From NIC37A-2 sp050289625 (GTDB taxonomy: Bacteria; Myxococcota_A; Polyangia; Polyangiales; Polyangiaceae), in assembly GCA_050289625.1 (NCBI GenBank), contig JBNKGC010000010.1, positions 1-59,745 on the forward strand: DNA of 59,745 nucleotides, written 5' to 3'. The notes below the pieces were generated by a model that saw nothing but the letters and a program-made list of their open reading frames with translations, ran no database searches and had not been told where the DNA came from. Position 1 is the stretch's first letter, and the number at the start of each line of letters is the position of its first letter. The position numbers and the translations under genes were made by a program. This document shows positions 1-9,800 of this stretch, one piece after another.

Positions 1-1742
1 TCGAGCGTCCACTGCCCACGGATGGCGTGGACGACTGACAGCACGAGCACGGAGATCGTGGTCGTCTTCACGCCACCGGCGGTGCCGCACGGGTTGCCGC
101 CGACGAACATCCACAGAAGCATCAAGGTGAAGGTCGCCGAGTGCACCACGGTGAGGTCGACCGAATTGAATCCGGCAGTTCGCAGAGTCGCCGACTGAAA
201 CCAGGCGTTGTGGAGCTTGTCGAGGGCGGGCAGGTTCGCGAGCGAATCGTTCCATTCGAACGCGAGGATCAGAAGAAATCCGCTCACCAAAAAGGCGGCA
301 GTCGCGGCCAGGGCCAGGCGAGCCTGCGCGGAGACGGGCGCCGAGGAACGGGTCACGACGGCGGGCAGCGCGTAGACCGCCAGAGGCGACAGGCCGCCCA
401 GGATGATCAGAGCCGCCACGGTGTGGAGAACGAGCGGCGCGGTTTGGTACGGAATCAAACTGTCACTTTGCAGCGCGAAGCCCGCGTTGCAGAATGCCGA
501 AACGGAGGTGAACAAGCCGCGCCAAAGCGCCATGGCGACACCGTCGCCCTCCATTAGAAACGCGGCGGCAAGCACGAGCGCACCGGCGCCCTCGACCCAG
601 AGGGTGAGCTCTAGGATTCGACCGGCGGTCGCGAACAGACGCCCCCGATCTCTAGTGCCGATGAGGCTCGCGACGGCTCCCTCGTGTCGCAGGCTCATTC
701 GGCGTCCGAGGGCCCAAAGTGCGACCGTCGAAAAGGTCATGATCCCCAGTCCGCCCACCTGGATCAGGAGAAGCAGCACGAGCTGGCCGAAACCGCTGAA
801 ATCGACGGGGGTGTCGAGGACGATGAGGCCGGTGACGCAAACCGAGCTCGTGGCAGTGAAGGCTGCATCCATGAACCCGACGCTCACGCCCGACGCCGCA
901 CTCTGAGGGAGGGCGAGAAGCACCGTGCCGAGGAGGCACAGCGCAGCAAACGTGCCGGTGAAGAGGCGTTCGGGGTGCCCAAGGAGAGGCTCCCACCAGC
1001 TCGTCTGCTCCATTTCGAGCCGCGGGGCGCGTCGAAGAACGGCGGCGGCGGCGGCCGAAGTGCCGACGAACAAGCTCATCATCCACCACCACTGTCCCCA
1101 GAACGCCGGTGCCAGGGCCGCCGCCATTCCGAGTGTCACGAGCAGAGCGCCCGCGCGAAGGCGCTGGGTGGCGAAATGACGTAAGGCCCACCGGAGGCTC
1201 AAAACGCAGCTCCAGGCGACTGCCCATCCGATGACCAGGGTGTCGACCAGCGACCGATCCCGGTCCGTGAAGGTCCACAGCAACCAGAGGGCCAGGGCCA
1301 TCACCCCGGAGCCCTGGGCCCGGCCCTCGGCGACTGGCCGGCGGCGTACCCGACTGAGCTCGATCATCGGCGCGCCGACTCGCCACAGCAGGACGAGGGC
1401 CACCGTGCTCCCGATGAGCGCGGAGAGTGCCGAAAGCGGGTCCCGCGCGAGGTGTGGTAACCCGAGTCCGAAGACGCCAAAAAGCCCGAGGGTCGCCGCG
1501 GCGCGCCCGACGTCTGCTCGGCGCACAATCGACAGGGCCGCGACGAGCAGTAGGAATGAAGCCCCTGCGACACTCACCTGGAGCCAGAGCGGGGCTTCGA
1601 AAATCGTATCGCTCGTGCCCGTTCCGTGGAGCACGCCGAGGGGCGCCGCCACCGACGCAAGCAGCATGCCACTCGTGGTTGCATGGGCCCGCCGCTGCTC
1701 GCGGTCGAGCGCCGCCAACCCCTGTCGGGCGTCCTCATTCAT
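1..1742 (-). CDS. TrkH/KtrB-family potassium transporter subunit, 3' end cut by window edge
   Basis: Reading the minus strand from an ATG at 1742, which directly follows an in-frame TGA at 1748-1746, gives an unbroken 580-codon frame that leaves the window. It is a polytopic inner-membrane protein of the TrkH/TrkG/KtrB superfamily, which moves K+ driven by Na+ or H+ with a cytoplasmic TrkA/KtrA gate. Visible signatures are SSVCVTGL (filter glycine near residue 305), FCNAGF (Gly 421), TLRTAGF (Gly 524), then NPCGTAGG near 550, the loop that follows the third pore helix in this family. Three of the four pore loops are therefore inside the window and the fourth lies beyond it. About 220 residues with extra membrane helices precede the first core helix, longer than a minimal KtrB. 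A TrkA/KtrA partner would be expected off the left edge. The family call is firm; which subfamily is not. Confidence 0.9.
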   Translation of the reverse strand, partial: MNEDARQGLAALDREQRRAHATTSGMLLASVAAPLGVLHGTGTSDTIFEAPLWLQVSVAGASFLLLVAALSIVRRADVGRAAATLGLFGVFGLGLPHLARDPLSALSALIGSTVALVLLWRVGAPMIELSRVRRRPVAEGRAQGSGVMALALWLLWTFTDRDRSLVDTLVIGWAVAWSCVLSLRWALRHFATQRLRAGALLVTLGMAAALAPAFWGQWWWMMSLFVGTSAAAAAVLRRAPRLEMEQTSWWEPLLGHPERLFTGTFAALCLLGTVLLALPQSAASGVSVGFMDAAFTATSSVCVTGLIVLDTPVDFSGFGQLVLLLLIQVGGLGIMTFSTVALWALGRRMSLRHEGAVASLIGTRDRGRLFATAGRILELTLWVEGAGALVLAAAFLMEGDGVAMALWRGLFTSVSAFCNAGFALQSDSLIPYQTAPLVLHTVAALIILGGLSPLAVYALPAVVTRSSAPVSAQARLALAATAAFLVSGFLLILAFEWNDSLANLPALDKLHNAWFQSATLRTAGFNSVDLTVVHSATFTLMLLWMFVGGNPCGTAGGVKTTTISVLVLSVVHAIRGQWTL

Positions 1743-1960
1743 TGGTCACCAGATCCGGCTCTTGCCGGCGGCACCATGGTCCAAAGCGCCTCAAAGACCA
1801 AGCTCGTCTCGCTTTTTTGCGGTGGAAGCTCCCGTAAACGAATGGAAGAGTAGCGTGGCCCGGGGAGGCGGCGCTCGACGAACGAGGTATCAGAATCCTG
1901 GCAACGGCCTACCCACCGACCGCGGGGGGCCTGCAGCCGAAGGGAGCGGTGCCCAGGAGC

Positions 1961-2034
1961 GAGTCAAGAGCTGGTTCCAGCGCGCTCGCCGCTGGTCGAC
2001 TCAAGAGCTGGTCGGAGCGCGCTCGCCGCTGATT
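1961..2034. repeat. 37-bp tandem direct repeat, two copies
   Basis: Two adjacent 37-bp copies (1961-1997 and 1998-2034) share the cores TCAAGAGCTGGT and GCGCTCGCCGCTG with a few mismatches. They lie at the very 3' end of the acylase remnant. Because 37 is not a multiple of three, duplication changes frame and gives two alternative C-terminal endings in different frames. Confidence 0.8.
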
Positions 2035-2441
2035 GACTCGAGGACGTACTCCGGATCCGCCTCGATCTGTTCGTCGGTGTGCAGTGCATCCTGTACGTCT
2101 GCATCGAGAACAGTTCGGCGGTCTGGTCGTCGTAGTAGGGCGACGCCGGGTCGCTCGAGTTGCCGAAGGTGAGGACCGAGCGCGCCTGCACACCCTCCTC
2201 CTCGTAGGCGATCGCCATCAGGAGGCTGGTGCCTTGGTTGATCACGTAGCCGCCTTCCGAGAGCTCCGTGTCGGGGTCGACGAACGGCCTCGGATCGGTC
2301 GAAGGCAGGAGAGTAGCGTCCTCTACGGCCCAGCCGACGATGTTGAAGGCCCCCTCGATGTTGTTGCCGCCGAGCACGGCGCACGAGGGCGACAACCGTT
2401 CGGCACTCCAGCAATTGCATCCTCCGTCGCCAGTGAACGTC
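2001..2441 (-). pseudogene. Penicillin/AHL acylase-family C-terminal remnant, frameshifted
   Basis: The minus-strand frame from about 2441 reads GAFNIVGWAVEDATLLPS, GGYVINQGTSLLMAIAYEE and LTFGNSSDPASPYYDDQTA. This matches my recollection of the C-terminal beta-chain region of penicillin-amidase/acyl-homoserine-lactone acylases (Ntn hydrolases), including the SSDPxSPxxxDQT segment. After FSMQTYR the sense jumps to another frame, continuing HTDEQIEADPEYVLES to a stop at 2001, so there is at least one frameshift. The signal peptide, alpha chain and catalytic N-terminal serine of the beta chain are absent. Upstream bases (2442-2615) give no matching coding sense. The remnant cannot encode an active enzyme. 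Assembly error could explain the frameshift but not the missing two thirds of the gene. Confidence 0.65.
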
Positions 2442-2615
2442 TTCGGTTGTGGTGACTCGCGCGCGCGGGCCGAGTCTGCGAGTCATCCAATTGACGTTCT
2501 CTGGAAACTCCCGCGGTAGACACGGGGGGCGGCAACGCCGATTCTTAGGGAGGTCCAACGCAGCAGTGCTCCCGAAGGGCTATTCGCCACTGCTCGTTTC
2601 GGCTACGAGCGATCC

Positions 2616-5600
2616 ATGGCCGATGCCACGAAATTGACTGGCGGAACATGCGTCGTTGGAGCGCACCGGGTCGACATCACCCCCCATGGCAAACATGCGA
2701 TGGCCGGATATTCCTGGGCGGGGCAGGTGGGGCGACCTGCTGCCGCGTCGAGGCCGGAGCATGACCGCCTTTGGGCACGGGCCCTCTATCTCGAAGACAG
2801 TGAGACCGGTGAAGCCGCGCTGTTCTGTTTCGTGGATTTGATGTCGGCGTCGCTTCGCTTGCTCCAGGAGGTGAGGAAGCGACTCGACGAGACGGACCCC
2901 GATCTCGGTCGAAGCTTGATTCTGTCCGGCACTCACACGCACACGGCGCCAGGGCAGTTTTACGGCAATCGCTTCTACGACCTGCTCGCCCAAAAGTCGC
3001 TTTCGGGATTCGACGCTTCGTGGACGAGCTTTGCGGCGGAGCGGATCGCCGAAGCGTGCATCGAGGCTCGTCGACGCGCTCGCCCCGGCAGTCTGACCGT
3101 CCACCAGACCATGCTCTGGGGGCAAAGTCGCAACCGGAGCCACGAGGCCTATCTCGAAAACCCTTCGGATCCCGAAGAGCCGCGTGCTCCTTTCGACCTC
3201 CCCTCCGACTACCAAGCCATCGATCCGCGTCTCACCGTGCTCGAGGCCCGCGCGGCTGGAAAGCTCGTCGGGATCTTCTCGTGGTTTGGCTGTCACGCGA
3301 CGGCACTCGGCCCGATGTGGAAGACGTTTCATCGGGATTGGCCCGGCATGGCCGTCGCCTCGGTCGAACATACGGTGGGGGACGAAGACTGTGTCGTTGC
3401 GATGGGCGCGGGCGCGGGAGGCGATGTCACCCCGATGGATCCGAAGAACGCCGACCGAGCTCAGGGACTCGCACTCGCTCGGCGCGTTGGAGAAGCGGTC
3501 GGTAAGGCCGTCGTCGCCGTCGTGGGGCTTGTTCGAGACGACGAGGAAACCGGGCCCCTCCCGTTGACCCTCCGCAGCGGGCTCTACGAAGTGCGGCCAA
3601 CCGCGGGGACGCCGCGCTGGGCGATCGGAGTCCCCGCCCTCGGAGGCGCAGAAGATGGCGGTCCTTTCTTCCGGTCCTGGAAGTGGATCTCGGGTTTTTT
3701 CAGCGAGGGGTTTCAGGGCGGCTACGGCGATCAGGCGCCCAAGGCCCCGGCTCTTGGGAGCGTGCAAGCCGCCCTGCGTGGCTGGGTGGACCTCGCTCCC
3801 TGCCATCCCTGGCATCGACTGCGTCTCGGAGACCACGTCATCTGCACGGTCCCCGGCGAACCCACGGTCTGCGCTGCACGCCAGATTCGTCGAGCGGCAA
3901 GGGAGCGTCTCGGGGTCACCTCGGTCAGCGTGCTTGGCTACACCGGCGACTACGCGGGCTACTTCACCACGACTCCAGAGTACCGCGCGCAACACTACGA
4001 GGGCGCGAGCACCCTGTACGGGCCCTACGCGCTGGATCGCTATGTCGAGCAAATGCTCGGGGCGGAGCGTCCCGCTCCCGATTTGGGTGAAGGGCCTCGG
4101 CCTATCGGATTTTCCATGCCGCAGCGCGCGGTCGAAGAGCTCCTGGACGTTGCCTACGAGCAGCCCCGCTACGGCGGAATGGTCCGCTTGGTGTTCGCCA
4201 CGGAGGGGCGGTCGCCCAGCCTTTTCCCACCCGTTTCGGGTGAACGAGCACTCGCCGAGCCCGCCCCCGCGAGGTCGTCGCCGCCCCGCGTCGCGCTCGT
4301 CCAGAGGGGGCAACGCGTGCCGGGGTTCGTCCGTCCGGAGCTCAACCCCGACGAAGCATCGGCCCTCTCGGTGCACGTTGCCCTTTTCGAACGAGCTGAT
4401 CTCAGAGCGGCGGGTATTTCCCTCGATGGTGCCGAACTCGAGGTGACGGACGGCGGAGAGCCGCCGACGCGGCTGTCGATTCGGCCTCTCGAAGAGGTCG
4501 AGGAAGAGCGCGGTCCCGTCGCGAGCGCCGACACCGCCGCGCATCAGACCACGGAAGCCAGTGGCCTTCGACAGCGAGCTCTCTCGGTCCTCGCTCTCGT
4601 CATGGTGCCGCCGCTGATGGTGACCCTCTTCGGCCCGGGCTGGCTGCTCGATGCGGCGGCAGTCGCCGCAACGCCTTTCCGTGAGCTCCTAGTCAGAATG
4701 CTGGGGCTTTCTTTTGGTCTGCTCGGCATCAACCTGCTGTTTGGGAAAAACTCCCGCGACACTCGGGCTTTGTTGGGGATCCTGGCCGCGACGGCCGTGT
4801 TTTGGGGTTCTCTCGCAGCACTTGGTGCGGTGCTCGCCGTCCCGTCCACGGCGATCGGTGTCCTCGCCGTGATCGCCGTCGGGTTCGGTGGCTTCGCCCT
4901 TTGGGTGCGAGAGCAGGGCCAGCGAGGTCCCACCCCGACTCCGGAAGCATGGCCTTTCTGGAAGCCTCTGTTTTGGGTGGGAATGCTGACCTTGGTGGTC
5001 GGGACGTTTCTCGTGCTCGGCGCCCACCTGGCGGTGTCTTGGCTCGGAGTGCGCGACCCCATCGCCCACTGGTTCATTCGCGCCTACGGGGTGAGCTTCC
5101 TCGTCAACACCATTTCGATGTGGGGGTCGCAGTACACTCGCGATCTGGCGGTGATCAAAGGTCAGATCTTGGGCTCCCTGTTTCTCGACTCGATCACCTC
5201 GTGTTTGCTCATCTCCGCCGTGGGGCTCGGCACGGTGAACCTGCTCGGCTATGCGCTGGCGGCTCCGTACGTCGGCATCACGCTTTGGTTCCCCCGACTG
5301 CTTTCGCGAGCGCGTCGACTCCAGCGCCTCGACGTCGCTCACCCCCACGGCGCGCGAGAGATCGCCTCGCACATCGGAGAGGCGCGAGCGGCACGCAAGC
5401 TGCTGCGCGCGATTGGATCCGGTCATTCGATTCCGCGCGCGATCGAGGCTGATCGAGCTCCGAGTCCTCCTTTGCATCGACCGAGTCGCCTGCCCGGTAT
5501 CCACCTCAGCTTGGAGCGCATGGACCGGATCGTCGATGTCGACCGCACGAAGCGTCGGCTCACCGTGCAGGCGGGCATGCATCTGGGCGAGGCCCCCAAC

Positions 5601-6890
5601 TCTCCGGGTTCCGTGCAGAACAACCTGACACGACACTTGGCCGAGTTGGGTTGGGCCCTGCCCGATCTGGGTGGCATCGTTCATCAAACCGTCGGGGGGT
5701 TTCTGGCGACAGGATCGTCTGGCGGGAGCCTGGTCCATTCTCTGAACGACGCGGTGGTCGAAATCCGGTTCGTCGACGGCGCGGGACGCCTCCGCGTGGC
5801 ACACCGCACCCACAGCCCGGATCTGTTCCAGGCAACCATGGTGAGCCTGGGGCTCTTCGGTGTCGTCACCGAGGTGACCTTCGAATGCGAGCCTGCCTAT
5901 CAAATCGAGGGCCGCGAAGTGACGGGAACCGTGGTTGGCGCGCCCGCCACCGTCGACGACCCGGTCCGAAGGGTGGTGCTCCAATTGCCGACGGACGACG
6001 CGTCCGGGTCCACGGAAATCATCGATCTCCTCAGTCCGGGCGAAGATGGTCTCGCGGCGTACCTGCGCCGCATCGAGTATTGCCGCATCCTGTGGTGGCC
6101 GCAGGCGGGGGTGCACAAAATGGTCGCCTGGGAAGGCAAGCGAACGTTCGTCGAACCGACGCACCCGAGGCCGTACGAGGCGGACGGCACGATCATGCAG
6201 TGGTTGGCAGGGCGCGTGCTGACGCTCTGGGGATTGGCCCGGGGCCGTGGCATCGTTCGGGCCGTCGGTCGCTGGACGCTGCCGCTATTCCCGCTGGTGG
6301 TGAAGTTCTTTCTTCCCGATCCCCCGAAGCGATTCCACGCGCGTTGGGATCTCAACTTGCCCATGGATACTCACGTCGACGACTTCTTCCTGCCGACGGA
6401 GTTCACGGAGCTCTGGTTTCCGATCGAGCACACCGCCGAGGTGATGAAGCGCTTGCTCGAGCTCTATCGCGATCCCGACGTTGCGGGCACGTACGCCTGC
6501 GAGCTGTACGCCACCAAGGCTTCCACACCGTGGCTCAGCCCTGCCTACGAGCGTGACGTCTTTCGTGTGGACGTGTTCTGGTTCCGAGGGAACGAAGGCG
6601 ATCCCGTAATCGACTACTTTCCGAAGTTCTGGGATGCCCTGGGTGATCTCGAGTTCCGAGCCCACTGGGGCAAGTATCTTCCACGCGCTGGTTCCACCGT
6701 GGGCCGCGCCATGGCGACTCGCTATCCCCGCTGGAACGACTTCTTGAGGGTGCGACAGGAGTGCGATCCCGATGAGGTGTTCTTGAGTCGCTATTGGCGC
6801 CGTCATTTGGGGCTCCACACCGCACTGCCCGACGATGTCCAGCGGGAGTCTGTGAGCTCCGACCCGGCGACTCGGGTGGACGTCGCCTAG
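2616..6890 (+). CDS. Three-part fusion: neutral ceramidase-like domain, membrane domain, FAD-linked sugar-lactone oxidase-like domain
   Basis: This is a single uninterrupted 1424-aa frame. Residues 1 to about 470 resemble neutral/alkaline ceramidase (amide hydrolysis of ceramide to sphingosine and fatty acid): GAHRVDITP near 15, SGTHTHTAPG with H107 and H109, FGCHATALG, and GDVTP at 269-273. Animal neutral ceramidases have GDVSPN with a serine nucleophile there; this protein has Thr272. Residues about 650-900 hold several hydrophobic helices. From about 915 to the end it resembles D-arabinono/L-gulono-lactone oxidases: GSGHS with H937 at the flavin-site position, a PCMH-type FAD fold including QTVGGFLATGSSGGS, then a C-terminal ALO-type region with RAHWGKYLP and YPRWNDFLRVRQ. 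No signal peptide is evident and no clear Shine-Dalgarno precedes the ATG. The stop shares a palindromic CTAG with the convergent kinase gene. Domain assignments are good; the substrate and the logic of joining them are unknown. Confidence 0.85.
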   Translation: MADATKLTGGTCVVGAHRVDITPHGKHAMAGYSWAGQVGRPAAASRPEHDRLWARALYLEDSETGEAALFCFVDLMSASLRLLQEVRKRLDETDPDLGRSLILSGTHTHTAPGQFYGNRFYDLLAQKSLSGFDASWTSFAAERIAEACIEARRRARPGSLTVHQTMLWGQSRNRSHEAYLENPSDPEEPRAPFDLPSDYQAIDPRLTVLEARAAGKLVGIFSWFGCHATALGPMWKTFHRDWPGMAVASVEHTVGDEDCVVAMGAGAGGDVTPMDPKNADRAQGLALARRVGEAVGKAVVAVVGLVRDDEETGPLPLTLRSGLYEVRPTAGTPRWAIGVPALGGAEDGGPFFRSWKWISGFFSEGFQGGYGDQAPKAPALGSVQAALRGWVDLAPCHPWHRLRLGDHVICTVPGEPTVCAARQIRRAARERLGVTSVSVLGYTGDYAGYFTTTPEYRAQHYEGASTLYGPYALDRYVEQMLGAERPAPDLGEGPRPIGFSMPQRAVEELLDVAYEQPRYGGMVRLVFATEGRSPSLFPPVSGERALAEPAPARSSPPRVALVQRGQRVPGFVRPELNPDEASALSVHVALFERADLRAAGISLDGAELEVTDGGEPPTRLSIRPLEEVEEERGPVASADTAAHQTTEASGLRQRALSVLALVMVPPLMVTLFGPGWLLDAAAVAATPFRELLVRMLGLSFGLLGINLLFGKNSRDTRALLGILAATAVFWGSLAALGAVLAVPSTAIGVLAVIAVGFGGFALWVREQGQRGPTPTPEAWPFWKPLFWVGMLTLVVGTFLVLGAHLAVSWLGVRDPIAHWFIRAYGVSFLVNTISMWGSQYTRDLAVIKGQILGSLFLDSITSCLLISAVGLGTVNLLGYALAAPYVGITLWFPRLLSRARRLQRLDVAHPHGAREIASHIGEARAARKLLRAIGSGHSIPRAIEADRAPSPPLHRPSRLPGIHLSLERMDRIVDVDRTKRRLTVQAGMHLGEAPNSPGSVQNNLTRHLAELGWALPDLGGIVHQTVGGFLATGSSGGSLVHSLNDAVVEIRFVDGAGRLRVAHRTHSPDLFQATMVSLGLFGVVTEVTFECEPAYQIEGREVTGTVVGAPATVDDPVRRVVLQLPTDDASGSTEIIDLLSPGEDGLAAYLRRIEYCRILWWPQAGVHKMVAWEGKRTFVEPTHPRPYEADGTIMQWLAGRVLTLWGLARGRGIVRAVGRWTLPLFPLVVKFFLPDPPKRFHARWDLNLPMDTHVDDFFLPTEFTELWFPIEHTAEVMKRLLELYRDPDVAGTYACELYATKASTPWLSPAYERDVFRVDVFWFRGNEGDPVIDYFPKFWDALGDLEFRAHWGKYLPRAGSTVGRAMATRYPRWNDFLRVRQECDPDEVFLSRYWRRHLGLHTALPDDVQRESVSSDPATRVDVA

Positions 6891-9800
6891 AGCTCGGGTT
6901 TCCCGGGAGGGACGCGGTGAGAGGGGACGTGCGCTCGCACCATGCGCTCGACGTCCGCGACGCCGAGGTGTCGGATGCTCTGCGCGAGAGCTTCGGCCTT
7001 TTGGGCGTCGCCGAGGAGGCGCGCCACGGCGTAGCGGCGGGTCGACGCGAAGAGCTTGGCGCCGAGCTTTTCCCACAGACCACTTGCCTGGTCGAGGAGC
7101 ACCGAGGCGCGATCGACCTCCCCGTCCAAGATCAGCTGCGAAGCTTCGAGCTGCAGAGCTTCGGCGGTCGCGTGCGGCCAATTTTCGCGCAAGAGACGCC
7201 CCCGTAAGATGCGCATCTCGCGCCTCCAGCGCGCCCGTTCGTCACCTTCGGTGTTCACGGCCAACGCCGTCGCAACCCGTGCCTCGTAGCCCGTGTTCCA
7301 GGCGCGAAAGAACGCGACGAAGCGTTGATCGCTCCGGTGGAGGTACTGCAGCCGCTCGTAGGCTTCACTGAGCAAGCCGAGGTCCGGATCGTCGTAGCAG
7401 CGCCAGAACGCTTCGACCCAGCTGATGTTGACCTGCGCGTCGTGGGATGGTCCGGCGAGCTTGCGCACGCGCTCGAGGAGCATGGGTAGCTCGGTGGTGT
7501 CACCCCGGGCGAAGTCCGCGTAGCCAAGTGCGAGTGAATGCGAAATCACCCCTTCGCGATCGTCGCGTCGCTCGGCGTCGGCCAGCCAATCGCGCAGTTC
7601 GGCCTCGATGCAGGCCATGTCCCCCTCGATCTGGACGGCCGCGGCGTAGGCGCGTCGGGTGGTCGTCAGCTCCCAGCGTACTCCGTGCTGCTCCCGCAGG
7701 GCGCGCTCGGCTGCACCGAGTCGTTCGATGGCCTCGTGCCAGCATCCTTCCAGAAATGCTCGCGTGCCCCGCGCCGATTCGAACCACGCTGCAGTCACGG
7801 GGTCGTTCACCCGTGGCAGAAGCGCCTCTCCGAACTCCTCGAAGGCGCGCACCGTGGTCGGCTTTTGAACCACTTCCGTAGCGGCAAACACCAAGAAATT
7901 GCTGACCGACCGCAGAAGTTGATGCTCGTCGTTCCCCTTCAGCGCCCGACGCACCTGCAGGGTCGCGAAGAGCCAGGCGCGCAGAGGATCATGATGAAAT
8001 GCGGAGACCACGGCGACGTGCAGGGCCTCGAGTTGCTGTCGCTCGCGAGTGGTGTGGGGCCGAGAGCCGACGGCCAGCGGCCGCCGGCGAAGACGGGAGC
8101 GTTGCCACAGGAGGGACGCGAGCACCGCCCACTTGCCGGCGGGAATGGGGCAGCCGACTGCAGCCAGAACCTCGCTCAGAATCTGCATTCCTTCCTCTTC
8201 GAGGCCGCTCGAGAGGAGGGCTTGGGAGGCGCGCCGCAGCAGGTCGATGCGTTCGACGGAATCGGCCATGTCCGCCGCCGTCCGAAAGGCGCGGGCCGCG
8301 CGGGCGCCATAGCCAGCCAAGTCCGCTGTCCGACCGAGGTCGACGAGGATCTGGCGACGCTCCTCGGCGGTGTACGTGCCGAGACTGAGGGCTTCGTCGT
8401 ACCAACTGGCGGCGCTGCCGAAAGCCAAGCTGGACTCCGCCTTCCGCGCGGCGTCGAAGGCGTGGACGGCCGCTTCCGTCGTGTACCCCGCTGCCTTCCA
8501 ACAGGCCGAGAGAGCGGCGCTGTCGCGCCGTTCGTGCTTCTCGAAGGCCTGAGCGAGCGCTCGAAAGTGCGCCGGGCGTTCGTCTTCGCTCACCCGTTCG
8601 GCGACGGCCCGGCGCAGACGATCGTGGTACGGCTCGACCCATGCTCGAGCCTCCCGGCGCACGAAGCGTACGAGACCGGCCACTTCGAGGCGACGGATGT
8701 CCTCCAAGGTCGATCGTCTTTCCGCGCAGCGCAGCGCTACGCGTAGCGGAGTCGGTCGAGCGAGAAGTGAGACTCGGTAGAAAATCAGCCGCGCCGACTC
8801 GGGCAGCACCGACAGGCGTTCGTCGACCGCGTTTGGCAGCCCGAAGGGGATCCCCTCGGCGTGGAGCCTCTGTGCGCTGCGACCGAGCTCGGCAAGCAGG
8901 TAAGGGTTTCCGGCCGCCTCGCTCAAAATGCGGGCACGCGCCGAGTTGGGCACCCCGTCTATATCGTCGAGGAGCTCTGCTGCGCACTCGGGGGGGAGCG
9001 GCTCGAGATCGAGGCGCTGGACCACCTCCGCGACCTCCGGATCGTCGAACAGAGTTTGCGCTGGCCCGCCCCCGGGCTGTCCGGTGCGATGGGTGAGGAG
9101 TAGGCGGAGGTTGGGCGGGGAGTACCCCGTCAACAGCTCACGAAACAGCTGCACGCTGTCGGCATCGGCCCACTGGAAGTCGTCGACGTACAGGACCAGC
9201 GTTTCGTCGCTTCCGATTTCGCGGAGGATGGCACGCAGAGCCCGAACCGCCAGCGCTCGTTCCTCGTTCGGATCGAGGGGTTCGTCTGCCTCGGGTCCTC
9301 CGGGGCCGGGAACCGCCCCCAAAACTGGGAACAGCCGGATCAGGGCGGGATCGATCAGGCGCGGGCCCTCTTCGGCACAGCGGGCCTCGAGGTAGTCGGC
9401 GAGTTGGTCCACGATGCCGTCCCACGCGTTGTGGGGCACGCTCTCCTGTTGGTGGCACCGCGACGAAAACACGAGCGCGCCCCCGCTCTCCGCCCGCGTC
9501 ACGCAAGCGTGCGCCAACGTCGACTTGCCGATGCCTGACGGTCCCGCGATTACCGCTACGCGGGGTCGGTCTGCCGGAGCGCTCATCCAGTGGTTCAGGA
9601 TGGCGGATTCGTGGTTTCGTCCCACGAGCGTGGTGGCTCCCGGTCGAGCCGAAGGGGCTACCGAAGGCACCGTGAACCCCTGGGAATCCCCAAGGAGTCG
9701 TGAGACTTCCTCGGGCCCGGGGCGATCGCGGGGATTTCGCCGCAAGAGCCCCAGGCAGAGTTCGTCGAGGTCGTCCGGAACGCCCCCGACCAAGCTGCTC

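Noticed and set aside
2580..4544. A 654-codon minus-strand frame opposite the ceramidase domain
   Set aside because: No family motif; the plus strand carries conserved zinc-hydrolase motifs over the same bases.
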